Source: a virus. From it: a DNA stretch of 24,969 bases. The stretch covers positions 1 through 24,969 of IMG/VR virus record IMGVR_UViG_3300049893_001444. One strand, given 5' to 3'. The position numbers and the translations under genes are program-made. The notes below the pieces were generated by a model. That model made no database searches and was not told where the DNA came from. It saw only the letters and a program-made list of their open reading frames with translations. Positions within the stretch are counted from its first letter, which is position 1; each line of letters begins with the position of its first letter. This document shows positions 8,284 to 16,300 of the stretch, piece by piece.

Positions 8284-8522
8284 TCGGCGTGGTTAATGTG
8301 ATCACTGTAGTTTTAGCGGCAGCTAGTTTGTTTTTCTCTGGTTACTCGATAGGGGTTTTGTCTGGCTACTCGATAAGAACAAGCGAGGAATACCGTGGCA
8401 AGAATCTACGAGATAAGGCAGCTAGCTGCGGTGATCAAAAGGATATCGGACAATACAAGGCTGGCCGAGATCCGGGCATTGATCAGGACGACACAGAAGG
8501 CCGAGCTACTGGCCAAGACTAA
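8280..8522 (+). CDS. Putative small single-span membrane protein, overlaps next gene
   Basis: An 80-residue ORF beginning with an ATGA overlap on the connector gene. Residues ~4-28 are strongly hydrophobic (VVNVITVVLAAASLFFSGYS) and read as one membrane segment; a short GYSI repeat follows. The rest is polar and charged, and its last 128 bases overlap the gp10-like gene in another frame, so that part may be coding-constrained by the neighbour. It fills an otherwise empty 111-base gap in a tightly packed operon, which supports it being real. Function is unknown; a holin-like or superinfection role would be guesswork. Chance ORF status is not excluded. Confidence 0.45.
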   Translation: MIGVVNVITVVLAAASLFFSGYSIGVLSGYSIRTSEEYRGKNLRDKAASCGDQKDIGQYKAGRDPGIDQDDTEGRATGQD

Positions 8523-9072
8523 CGCGAGAAACAACTTCACAGGCACCAAGATCAGGCCAAAGACCGGCGCGCTAATGAACGCCATCTTTAGCGGTTACGA
8601 GATATCTAAGAACCGCAAGGATATCGTCGGCGGCGTGGTCGGCGTGAAATCGCGCAAGGGACGCAGCGGCACTAGGCCCTATGGACGCATACACGAGTAT
8701 GGCGGCACCATAAAGCCGGTAAAGGCTAAGAACCTATGGATACCCCTGCTAGGGCCTAAGTCGAGCGGCCTAGCTGGCCGTTTCAAAAACATGACGCCCA
8801 GCGACTTTGTTGCAGCGATGCAGGCTAGCAATGATCCAACAGCTAGGTTTGCGATCATACCTGGCCGCAGCAATCCCGTGGCTATCGTCACGCTCAAACG
8901 CCAGTACAAAAGCGGCAAGGTCAAGAGCAAGATCATCGCCATGTTTTCTTTGCGTAAGAGCGTGGAAATGCCGGAAAGGCCATACATCAGACCAGCGATT
9001 GCCGAGGCTTTGGCAGGCCATCAAGAGCGCGTCGAAAACGAGCTGGCATCACTAGATAAGGATCATAGCTAA
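8395..9072 (+). CDS. HK97 gp10-like head-tail joining / tail completion protein
   Basis: Probably a neck or tail-completion protein. The 225 aa carry the family pattern: an N-terminal helix, TGALMNAIFSGYE, the small basic YGRIHEYGGTIKPVKAK stretch, an aromatic-containing LWIPLLGP, and a PERPYIRPAI motif close to the C-terminus. The start is GTG at 8395 with GCGAGGA as ribosome site; an in-frame TAA 18 bases upstream rules out a longer start. It overlaps the small membrane ORF by 128 bases and ends in TAATG with the next gene. It is longer than many gp10-like proteins, with an extra region at ~110-165. Confidence 0.82.
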   Translation: MARIYEIRQLAAVIKRISDNTRLAEIRALIRTTQKAELLAKTNARNNFTGTKIRPKTGALMNAIFSGYEISKNRKDIVGGVVGVKSRKGRSGTRPYGRIHEYGGTIKPVKAKNLWIPLLGPKSSGLAGRFKNMTPSDFVAAMQASNDPTARFAIIPGRSNPVAIVTLKRQYKSGKVKSKIIAMFSLRKSVEMPERPYIRPAIAEALAGHQERVENELASLDKDHS

Positions 9073-9542
9073 TGGGCAGCTCTTTGCGCTCCGATATTGG
9101 ATTAGCCATCAAGGCAAGGCTGGCGACTATCACGGCAGCCAATGGCTACGCGGCTGATCTTAAGGCGGTATACTATGACGAGATACCTATGGGCATGGAG
9201 CTATCAAGTGAGCAGCTGCCTGCCCTGTTCCTGCTCGATGACGGGCAAAACCATAACCACCTGCATGGCGTGATCGAGGTACAATGGTCACTGAGGATGC
9301 AGGTCTTTGCTGGCGAAAACGAAAGCGACGAATACTTGAACAAGATCATCAGAGCAGTCGCCAAAGCACTATGGGCAAATAGCCCTACAGCGGAAGTAAA
9401 CGACCAGTTTAGGTCCATACATCCATCGATATATCAGCTGACAAGCGTGGGTGACGAAACCGATCTGCATATGATCGACAGCAACCGCGTGGCTACCATT
9501 CGGGCAATAGTCCATTACCGGACGAAACCATATAATTTATAG
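9072..9542 (+). CDS. Tail terminator-like protein
   Basis: Likely caps the tail tube and joins it to the neck, as lambda gpU and HK97 gp10 neighbours do. It is 156 aa with alternating helix and strand: an N-terminal helix LRSDIGLAIKARLATITA, then LPALFLLDDG, a strand-rich core (VIEVQWSLRMQVFAGE) and a helix with DEYLNKIIRAVAKALW, ending with a beta strand near TNRVATIRAIVHYR-like residues. Position between the gp10-like gene and the tail tube region fits the family. The ATG overlaps the preceding TAA by one base. Sequence identity to a named family is moderate only. Confidence 0.72.
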   Translation: MGSSLRSDIGLAIKARLATITAANGYAADLKAVYYDEIPMGMELSSEQLPALFLLDDGQNHNHLHGVIEVQWSLRMQVFAGENESDEYLNKIIRAVAKALWANSPTAEVNDQFRSIHPSIYQLTSVGDETDLHMIDSNRVATIRAIVHYRTKPYNL

Positions 9543-9555
9543 AGGGGTTTGAATC

Positions 9556-9960
9556 ATGGAAAATCGTTTTAGGTATCATGTCCGTTTTTGGGCGATGGCT
9601 TTGGTTTCGCTACTCTTGGCGGCCATCCCAGCTCAAGCTCAAGTCGTATTTTTTCAAAATACCCGTGTCGGCTCGCTCGTCAATTATCACACGACCGTTG
9701 GCACCACCACGGCTCTGGCGATCCCATCGGCATCGGTAAGCACCGCCATACTTGGATGGCAGATTTGCAATGATGCCGTGAACACGTCGACCTATCTGCT
9801 TGTGGGCAAGGCCGCCGACGTTGCAACCGATGGCGTGCAGCTCGACAAGGGCCAATGCTTCCTTTGCCAAAACTGCAATCAAGCAACGCTCAAGGCGACA
9901 AAGGTCAAGGCGCAAGCCGCGTCAAACGGCTATAGCGTCACGCAATACAAGCAACAGTGA
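9556..9960 (+). CDS. Secreted small protein with CxxCxxC motif (paralogue 1)
   Basis: A 134-residue protein with a clear Sec signal peptide: basic n-region to Arg10, hydrophobic core ~12-24, and an AQA cleavage site after residue 28. The mature ~106 residues form one domain containing WQICN, NTSTYLLVGK, DGVQLDKGQC and the motif C101-x2-C104-x2-C107, ending VTQYKQQ. The same domain forms the C-terminal third of the next gene. The fold looks like a small beta sandwich as in phage decoration domains, but with an added Cys cluster that could bind metal or form disulfides in the periplasm. It lies between tail terminator and tail tube and has an AGAGGGG ribosome site. Function is not recognised. 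A secreted, surface or decoration role is inferred only. Confidence 0.8.
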   Translation: MENRFRYHVRFWAMALVSLLLAAIPAQAQVVFFQNTRVGSLVNYHTTVGTTTALAIPSASVSTAILGWQICNDAVNTSTYLLVGKAADVATDGVQLDKGQCFLCQNCNQATLKATKVKAQAASNGYSVTQYKQQ

Positions 9961-9995
9961 TCGCCTAAAACCAAACACCAAAGGGAGGGGTAAAA

Positions 9996-10742
9996 ATGAA
10001 ACTAAAAACAATACTCGCGGCATTTGCCTTGATGATTTTTCCAGCCTTGTTAGAGGCGCAGACTGCGCCGCCTGGCAAGGCAGTAACCGAGGTCACGCAC
10101 ACCAAAGACCAAGCCGGTCTGACCGTGGCCGAGGCATCCGACTTCACGACCGTTGCAGATAGCAGCGGGAACCTTGGCGGAACCTATTTCTATTTTTACG
10201 ATGCCGGTAACGTGCATTGCTATCAGCCTTGGTACGATGTTGATAACGGTGATTCTGCGCCTACTGCCGTGTCTGGCTGCACGCTTGTCGAGGTCGATAT
10301 CGCCGAAAACGATACCGCCGCGACTGTAGCAGGTAACACGCGCACCGCGTTAAACACTGCGCCATACAGCACATACTTTGCCATAACCGGCGCGACTGAT
10401 CATGTCATCGTGACGAGCCTTACCAAAGGCACGGCCAATGATGGCAACATCGGAACCTCTGGTTTTTCGGTGAGCAAGACGCAAGGTGTTAGCGGATCGC
10501 TAGCGATCGCAGCGGCATCTGTTGAGCCTGGCTTGCAAGGCTGGAAGGTCTGCAACTATGCAATCAACACGTCGACATGGCTCGCCGTAGGAAAGTCTAC
10601 GCTCGATCCGGATACCGATGGCGTAAGGCTGGCCAAAGGCAAATGCCTTGAGTGCCTATCATGTACGCCGAAAAGCCTCAAAGACGTTCGCTTGTCGGCG
10701 CAAGCGGCGGCCAATGATTACGCGGTCGTTCAGTTCAAATAA
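9996..10742 (+). CDS. Secreted two-domain protein with CxxCxxC domain (paralogue 2)
   Basis: A 248-residue protein with a signal peptide (KLK n-region, hydrophobic 5-19, LEA cleavage site after residue 21) and one of the strongest ribosome sites in the window (AAGGGAGGGG). Residues ~58-165 form a beta domain with a GTYFYFYDAG start, DVDNGDSAP, and a TAATVAGNTRTALN helix, resembling the IN-type domain repeated in phage tail and fibre proteins. Residues ~180-248 are paralogous to the preceding gene: WKVCN, NTSTWLAVGK, DGVRLAKGKC and C217-x2-C220-x2-C223. Two extra Cys occur near residues 73 and 89. It lies directly ahead of the tail tube gene. Function is unknown; a virion-attached or periplasmic binding role is inference. 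Confidence 0.82.
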   Translation: MKLKTILAAFALMIFPALLEAQTAPPGKAVTEVTHTKDQAGLTVAEASDFTTVADSSGNLGGTYFYFYDAGNVHCYQPWYDVDNGDSAPTAVSGCTLVEVDIAENDTAATVAGNTRTALNTAPYSTYFAITGATDHVIVTSLTKGTANDGNIGTSGFSVSKTQGVSGSLAIAAASVEPGLQGWKVCNYAINTSTWLAVGKSTLDPDTDGVRLAKGKCLECLSCTPKSLKDVRLSAQAAANDYAVVQFK

Positions 10743-10766
10743 CCAAAATTTTTCGAGGGCGAGGAT

Positions 10767-12374
10767 ATGGCAAAGTTTAGATCCAAAACGAATTACGCCC
10801 AGATTTATAGCTCTGATAAGCAGGGCTTTAACTTGGGCCTTGATGCCGCCATCTACCTAAAGCGTGAGACCACGCCCAGGGTTTTCAATCCGCCTGCGAT
10901 CGGCACGCAGGGCAAGTCGGAAGGTGCGGTAAGCGCCAGCACCGACATAACCGCGCACGCCACGCCGGCAACGCTCAAGGCAACGGTATCTGGCGGCGCT
11001 CAGGTCACGGCATCGGTAGCCGTGGCTGGCCTTAACACCGGCACCTTGATCGCAGCTGCTCTTGAGACTGCGATCAATACGGCGCTGGCTAACGACGGCC
11101 AGGATGCGCGCGTGTGGGTGGAGTTTGATGCCGCTGGTCCAGATCAATATACGGTCTGGAACCAGTCGACCGGCACGGCTGCCACGGTCGTGATCGCCGA
11201 CGGCACCAGCAACAATATCGCAGATGACCTAAACCTAGGCACGGCCAACGGCGGCACCGAAACCGCTGGCACCAATGACCAGGACTTTTTGCTTTACACG
11301 ACCGGCGGCCCAAAGCATGACCAGCCGATCGAATCGAACGCGCATCGCTCTGGTCGTTTCCATACCGGCATCATCAAGAAAAAGATCGTTGCCGAGTTTG
11401 ACTTTGAAACCTACGTCAACATGAGCGGATCGGCTGGCGCGTCGATCGACACCGCCGTGCAGCTGCTCATCGAATCGGCCTTAGGTAAGAAAACCACGAC
11501 CGGCACCTTTATCGACTTTGATCAAGACCTACCGAATATCGCCATGAGCATGGTGCGCGTGTCGACCATTTTTGGCGAGTATTACACGGGCGGTTATGTC
11601 CGTGACATGGAGCTTGATTTTCCTGGCGATGGCCCGGCCAAGATCAAGTATGCCGGCAAGGCCAGCAAGTCTTACATTGCAGGCCTAGCCCAGCTGAACG
11701 GCGCGGTATCTGCCTCGGCTAACATCATCCTAAACGCGGCTGAATCGGAAAGGTTCGAGGCCAATGCAAGGGTGATGCTGGTCGGTGCTGATGGCCGAAC
11801 CATTACCCACGGCCAAGACGGCTCGATCTATGTCGTGTCGGTCGACGATTCGACCGAAACCGTCGTGATCTCGACTTCGGTAAGCGTGGCTGATGATAGC
11901 TTTATCGTGCCATGGGATCCTGGCGCGGTTCAGCAAACCGGTCGCGATGCCATCTTTACCGACCTTGTAGGCTCAATGAAACTCGTAGCCTCTGGCTCGG
12001 CAGTTGACGTTACCGGCATCAATCTCAAGATCGCTAACGACCATAACGACTTTGACAATCGTTTTGGCTCGGACGCGAACAAGGGCTTTGCAGCCGGTAA
12101 CCGGATGACGGCTACCCTAGGCGTGACCTTTGACCTATCTAACGAAACTTTTGGGCAGGTCGTGAGGACAAGGCAGTTTGCTGGTTTCAATCCTGAAATT
12201 GTACTAGGCAGCGTTGCCTCTGGGCGCTACCTAAAGATCACGGCGCCAAAATGGATAACTAACGTGCCGGCCATCGAGGTGCCGGAGAATGGCACCACGC
12301 CGGTTACTTTGGAAGGCGTCCTCTACCAGTCTAGTGCTGGTTCCAAAGATCCGGTAAAGTTGCGCTTCGGGTGA
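10767..12374 (+). CDS. Tail tube (major tail) protein with inserted beta domains
   Basis: Forms the stacked rings of the tail tube around the tape measure. At 535 aa it is larger than simple tube proteins (~200-300 aa). Residues 1-45 and ~171-305 carry the core (MAKFRSKTNYAQIY, then KHDQPIESNAHRSGRFHTG, KKIVAEFDFETYVN). An inserted domain at ~52-170 shows an IN-type pattern (LIAALETAINTALA) like the secreted neighbour. A second insert at ~308-385 has RFEANARVMLVGADGR and a strand-rich VVSVDDSTETVVIS, a pattern met in tail tube proteins. The C-terminal portion ~395-535 ends in a predicted beta-rich block with ATLGVTFDLSNETFGQ. GAGGGCGAGG precedes the ATG. Followed by a terminator, in keeping with a high-copy protein. 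Confidence 0.82.
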   Translation: MAKFRSKTNYAQIYSSDKQGFNLGLDAAIYLKRETTPRVFNPPAIGTQGKSEGAVSASTDITAHATPATLKATVSGGAQVTASVAVAGLNTGTLIAAALETAINTALANDGQDARVWVEFDAAGPDQYTVWNQSTGTAATVVIADGTSNNIADDLNLGTANGGTETAGTNDQDFLLYTTGGPKHDQPIESNAHRSGRFHTGIIKKKIVAEFDFETYVNMSGSAGASIDTAVQLLIESALGKKTTTGTFIDFDQDLPNIAMSMVRVSTIFGEYYTGGYVRDMELDFPGDGPAKIKYAGKASKSYIAGLAQLNGAVSASANIILNAAESERFEANARVMLVGADGRTITHGQDGSIYVVSVDDSTETVVISTSVSVADDSFIVPWDPGAVQQTGRDAIFTDLVGSMKLVASGSAVDVTGINLKIANDHNDFDNRFGSDANKGFAAGNRMTATLGVTFDLSNETFGQVVRTRQFAGFNPEIVLGSVASGRYLKITAPKWITNVPAIEVPENGTTPVTLEGVLYQSSAGSKDPVKLRFG

Positions 12375-12410
12375 CATGAAGTAAAGCAAGGCTAATCCTT
12401 TTCAATTTGC

Positions 12411-12446
12411 TCACCGCTTGGGTTATCCTGGCGGTGACTTTTTTTT
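12411..12446 (+). terminator. Rho-independent terminator after the tail tube gene
   Basis: Stem TCACCGC (12411-12417) with GCGGTGA (12431-12437), 13-base loop, then C and eight T residues. It lies in the 89-base gap between the tail tube gene and the chaperone genes. Partial termination here would favour tube protein over the lower-copy chaperones and tape measure. Confidence 0.85.
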
Positions 12447-12463
12447 AAGCAAAGGGGTAAAGC

Positions 12464-12925
12464 ATGGCTATCAGGATCGAACGCAAGCGCGACCTCTCGA
12501 GCATCAAGTTAGTGGTCAAGGCCGACGACGCTATAGGCAACGTGGACGCATATGATGATTACATCGACACGCTTAACGAGGATTGCTTAGAGCTCAAGGG
12601 CGAGCCTACCTATCTAGTCTTGAATTTCGACATTAAGGGCAAGGATGCCGAGCGCATCAAAAACGCCATGGTGCAAGGCGGCGAGGACGGTAAGCCGACC
12701 ATAGCCATGGGCTCATGGCAGTTCACGATAGCCCGCCTAACGCTCAAGGGTATCGCTAACCCGGCTGACCTGCCCCTTGAGCAGCAAATTGTTTATCGTG
12801 AAAAGGATGGCAAGCCTTCCGAGGATACGCTCGCCTTCCTAGACCGCATCGGCGCGCTAGCTAATATCTTTGCCGCCTACCAGGCGCATGTTTTAAAGCC
12901 CACGAGGGCGCAAGCAAAAAACTGA
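12464..12925 (+). CDS. Tail assembly chaperone, G-like
   Basis: Equivalent of lambda gpG by position and by gene structure: it lies directly before the tape measure gene and ends at a -1 frameshift site. The 153 aa have no enzymatic motif; they include LVLNFDIKGKDAERIKNAM and a helical C-terminal half (EDTLAFLDRIGALANIFAAY). The protein should coat the tape measure and recruit tube subunits. The stop TGA (12923-12925) directly follows the slippery heptamer, so most ribosomes release here and a minority continue as G-T. AAGGGG precedes the ATG. Confidence 0.85.
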   Translation: MAIRIERKRDLSSIKLVVKADDAIGNVDAYDDYIDTLNEDCLELKGEPTYLVLNFDIKGKDAERIKNAMVQGGEDGKPTIAMGSWQFTIARLTLKGIANPADLPLEQQIVYREKDGKPSEDTLAFLDRIGALANIFAAYQAHVLKPTRAQAKN

Positions 12926-13341
12926 TAGCCGCGCTAGTCGACTTGCACTTTGCCGCTGATGATGACCGGCGCAAGTTCGACTGTGCGCGGTGCATCCGTA
13001 CTAATCCGTCCATAAGCCGCACGAGACGTTGCGGCGACCTTGGCTATCAAAACTTGCCGAAGCCTATGGCCGTGGACCGCCTAGGGTTTCCCGTGCCTTT
13101 TTGTCCAGGCAAGGCCCGCTGGTCTGAGGAAATGGCCGAGGTGTTCAACCAATGCCTGGTACTTGTCGAAACGGGAGCAAGCCCTAACCGTGGGGGTATG
13201 TCCGAGCAATCGGCTATACTTAACGAAGTGCTGCCGGTGTTTTTGGTGCGTTGGCGCGAGAGGCTTTACCAGCGTCTTTGGTCTGATGTTTCGACCTACA
13301 CAAAATCGGTGCTGCAAGCCGTGCTTGGCAAGAAAAAATAG
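12464..13341 (+). CDS. Tail assembly chaperone G-T fusion made by -1 frameshift
   Basis: The minor product of ribosomes slipping back one base at 12916-12922. G residues up to the AAA AAC codons are joined to 139 residues read from CTG at 12922 to the TAG at 13341, giving about 292 aa. The -1 frame is open through the whole junction and the T part has no convincing start of its own (only TTG at 12943, no ribosome site). The T part is Cys-containing (CARC near its start, a later RRCGD, and FCPGKAR), as in many T-like chaperone tails, and ends with KKK. In lambda, correct G to G-T ratio is needed for tail assembly. Confidence 0.87.
12916..12990 (+). promoter_or_regulatory. Programmed -1 ribosomal frameshift signal
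   Basis: Slippery heptamer A AAA AAC at 12916-12922, in the correct phase (gcA AAA AAC TGA), followed after a six-base spacer by a long stem. Pairs: CCGCGC (12929-12934) with GCGCGG (12985-12990), AGTCGA (12936-12941) with TCGACT (12977-12982), and CTTGC (12942-12946) with GCAAG (12971-12975). A wobble pair and single-base bulges separate the blocks. Four more pairs (12952-12955 with 12967-12970) can form inside the loop. Confidence 0.9.
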
Positions 13342-13349
13342 AGGGGATC

Positions 13350-16300
13350 ATGGCAATACGAAGCGGTGCCGAATTTGTCGAAACGGTCAGAGTAAAGGAT
13401 GAGGCTAGCGGCCCCTTGAAAAAAGCCGAGCAATCGGCCTCTAGTTTTTCCGTTGCCATGATCGCCGCAAACCAATCGCTTGAGCTGGCGCAAAAGGCCT
13501 TTAGCATCGTGAGCGGTTCGCTATCTGCCGTGGTCAATCCCTTCCTTGAGGCAGAGGACGGGATCAAGAGGCTAAGGAACACGCTGGCCATAGTCGGCGA
13601 GCAAAACATACCGAAGGCAATCGAAGGTTTTAAAGCTTGGTCGACCGAGCTGCAAGAATCGGCTGGCGTAGGTGATGATCTGGCTATCAAGCTTGTAACT
13701 CTGGCAAAGGCAACTGGCCTTACCGATGAGCGGTCAAAGCAGTTAGTCGAAACAGCGGCCGACTTGTCAGCCGTCACCGGAAAAGATTTAGATACATCGT
13801 TTCAAAAATTGATGGGTTCATTCAAGGGAAGCGCCGGATCTTTAGTCGATCTGCATGGTGATCTGCAAAACCTAACTAAAGAACAACTACAAAACGGCAT
13901 GGCCGTTGATATCCTCGCCGCCAAGTATCGAGGCTTTGCGAAGGCTGAGCTATCGACCTTTGCCGGGCAATCGAAGGTGATTGCAAACCTCTTGGATGAG
14001 ATCGCGGAAAACATCGGCAAAGCCGTCTTTGATTTGCTGCCTATCAAGTCAACAAAGAATGTCGTGATCGAGCTGCTTAAAGCACTTCAAGATATGTCCG
14101 AAGGCTTATCTAGTATTGCCAAAAACATATCGGCGACGTTCCAAGGTATCGCGGCGGCGATAGGCAGCGTGAACTGGCAAGGCTTTCTTGTTGGCGCTCA
14201 GGTGGTGATACTGACGCTAACGGTTATGTTCCCAGCGGCTGCCGTTGCCTTCGGCGCATCGATGGCCAGCATGATCCCTCAGATATGGGCATTTGTTGCT
14301 GCCTCTGCCGCAGCTGCAAGGAACGCCGCTTTTTTCGCAGCTCAGATAGCCGTGGTTGGCGTTCAAGCTGGCTTGGTAGTAGCTGGCGTGTCTACCCTAG
14401 TTTTTTATGTCGAGCTGCTAGCGCGAAACTTTAAGAACCTGGGCGACGTTTGGACCGTGACATGGACGGCGCTTTATGGCGGCATCCTTGAGATCAGCAA
14501 AGCCATATCTGAATCTGGCTTGCTCGGAAACCTGTCTAGGCCCGTCGAGGAAATAAACAAAGACCTAGAGGAACTAGCAACACGCTCGGCCAAGGCCTCG
14601 GAGAATCTTGATTTTGGCGTGACCGGCGAAGCGTTTGAAAACCTACAAAACACGATAGGCGAGTTTGCTGAGACCTATAAGAACGCTCGAAAGGAAGTAG
14701 ATAAGCCTCTCGACATAAAGCTGCCACGCCAACCAAAGATACCAGCTCTAGGCGGCGGCAACGCTGATGACGCTATGAAGGTCATCGACGAAATAGAGGC
14801 AGCAAGACGCCAGGCCGGTGTTGATTTAGCGATGCTTACAAAGAACGAAACCGATAGGGCTAAGATCGGTTTAGCTCAAGAGCAGCAAGCCTTGCAGGTA
14901 TTGCGGCAACGCATCACGCTATCCAAAGACCTTACGGGCACGCAGAAAGAACAGCTGCAAGCTATCGTCAACCAATCGGCTGCACTCAAGCAACAAGCCT
15001 TCGATATCAAGACGGCTGAGGCTGCCACGCAAAAATACCTTGATATCGAAACCGGACTAGAGGCCGTCAAGCGTGAGCTGGCCCGCCTAGACATGGATGC
15101 CGTCGAGCTGGCAGAGGATGAGCTGAATCATCAGCTGGCTCTGATCGAAGCCGAACGCATCAAGTTATCGGTAGACCGTGAGGCAAACGCCGCAGCTCTT
15201 GAGGCTTTGTATCTGCAACAGCAATTCACCAAAGAGCTAGGCGAGCGCAAAAAGCTGGAAGCTGGCGGCGGTGCAAACATCCTGGCTGGTTTCAGTGCAA
15301 GCATATCTAAGACGTTCGATGACGTTAAAAGCGATTTCCTAAAACCACTAGGCGAGTTTTGGGACAAGATTTATTACGAGAACGCGGATCAAAACATTAT
15401 CCAAAACCTAGGCGATGCTGCCGAGAATTTTGGGCGTGGCCTCCAAAGCCATATCAAGGCAGGGTTTAAACCGGAAAACCTCAAAGAGCTTGGTAAGGAT
15501 ATCGGCCTTAAGGTGTTCCAGGCTTTTGATTCTGCTTTGACGTTCCTTGCCGATAACTTCGTGACAATTTTCGAAGGCCTCGGAGATATCCTAGGCGGTG
15601 CCATGGTGAGCGCGTTTGCAGGCGTCCTCGATAGCCTTGCAAATATCGGCGACGTATGGAACGAAGCCTTTGAAAAGATCGACAAGGCTCTAGTCAAGCT
15701 GCTTAACACGGTGCCGAAAGCGATCCAGCAAATTATCGTGAAATTGCCAGAGATCGCAAAGCGCATCGCCGATGCCTTACCGATGATCGCTCAGGCTTTG
15801 GCCGATGCCGCGCCATCCTTGACCGCTGCCATCGTCAAAGCCATGCCCCAGGTGATCATAGCCATAGGCCAGGGCCTATCGATCCTGGCCGAAGCCTTGC
15901 CCGCTGTGGTCGAGCAGATCGCCAAGGGCCTGCCTGATATCATCCTGGCGCTTGCTAAAGCCGTGCCTCAGGTTATCCAAGCCTTTGTCGAGGCCATGCC
16001 TGCGATAGCCGAGGCCCTAGCAGATAACGCCGGCCCAATCGCCGAAGCACTCGTGATAGCCCTGGTCGGCGGATCTGGCAAGATCGCGGCAGGGCTCATA
16101 AACGAAATGCTCGTCAACGGCGGCCTCGAGCGCATAGGTGGTGCCATCCTTCGAGGTTTCCGCGATGCCTTGCTTGGTGCGATATCCGGTCTGGCAAAGG
16201 TCTTTAAGGGCGCCATGCCGACCATTGACGGCGATAGCCTTAAGCCTCTCAAAGACGCTGCCAAGAATCTTAAGGATGCGCTTACGACCGACCGCAGTGC

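Noticed and set aside
9800-10162. Plus-strand ORF of 120 codons across the junction of the two secreted genes
   Set aside because: It overlaps two well-supported genes with strong ribosome sites and reads as a Arg/Ser-rich shifted frame.
12943-13341. T reading frame as an independent gene starting at TTG 12943
   Set aside because: There is no ribosome site, the frame is open back to the slippery heptamer, and the frameshift explains its expression better.
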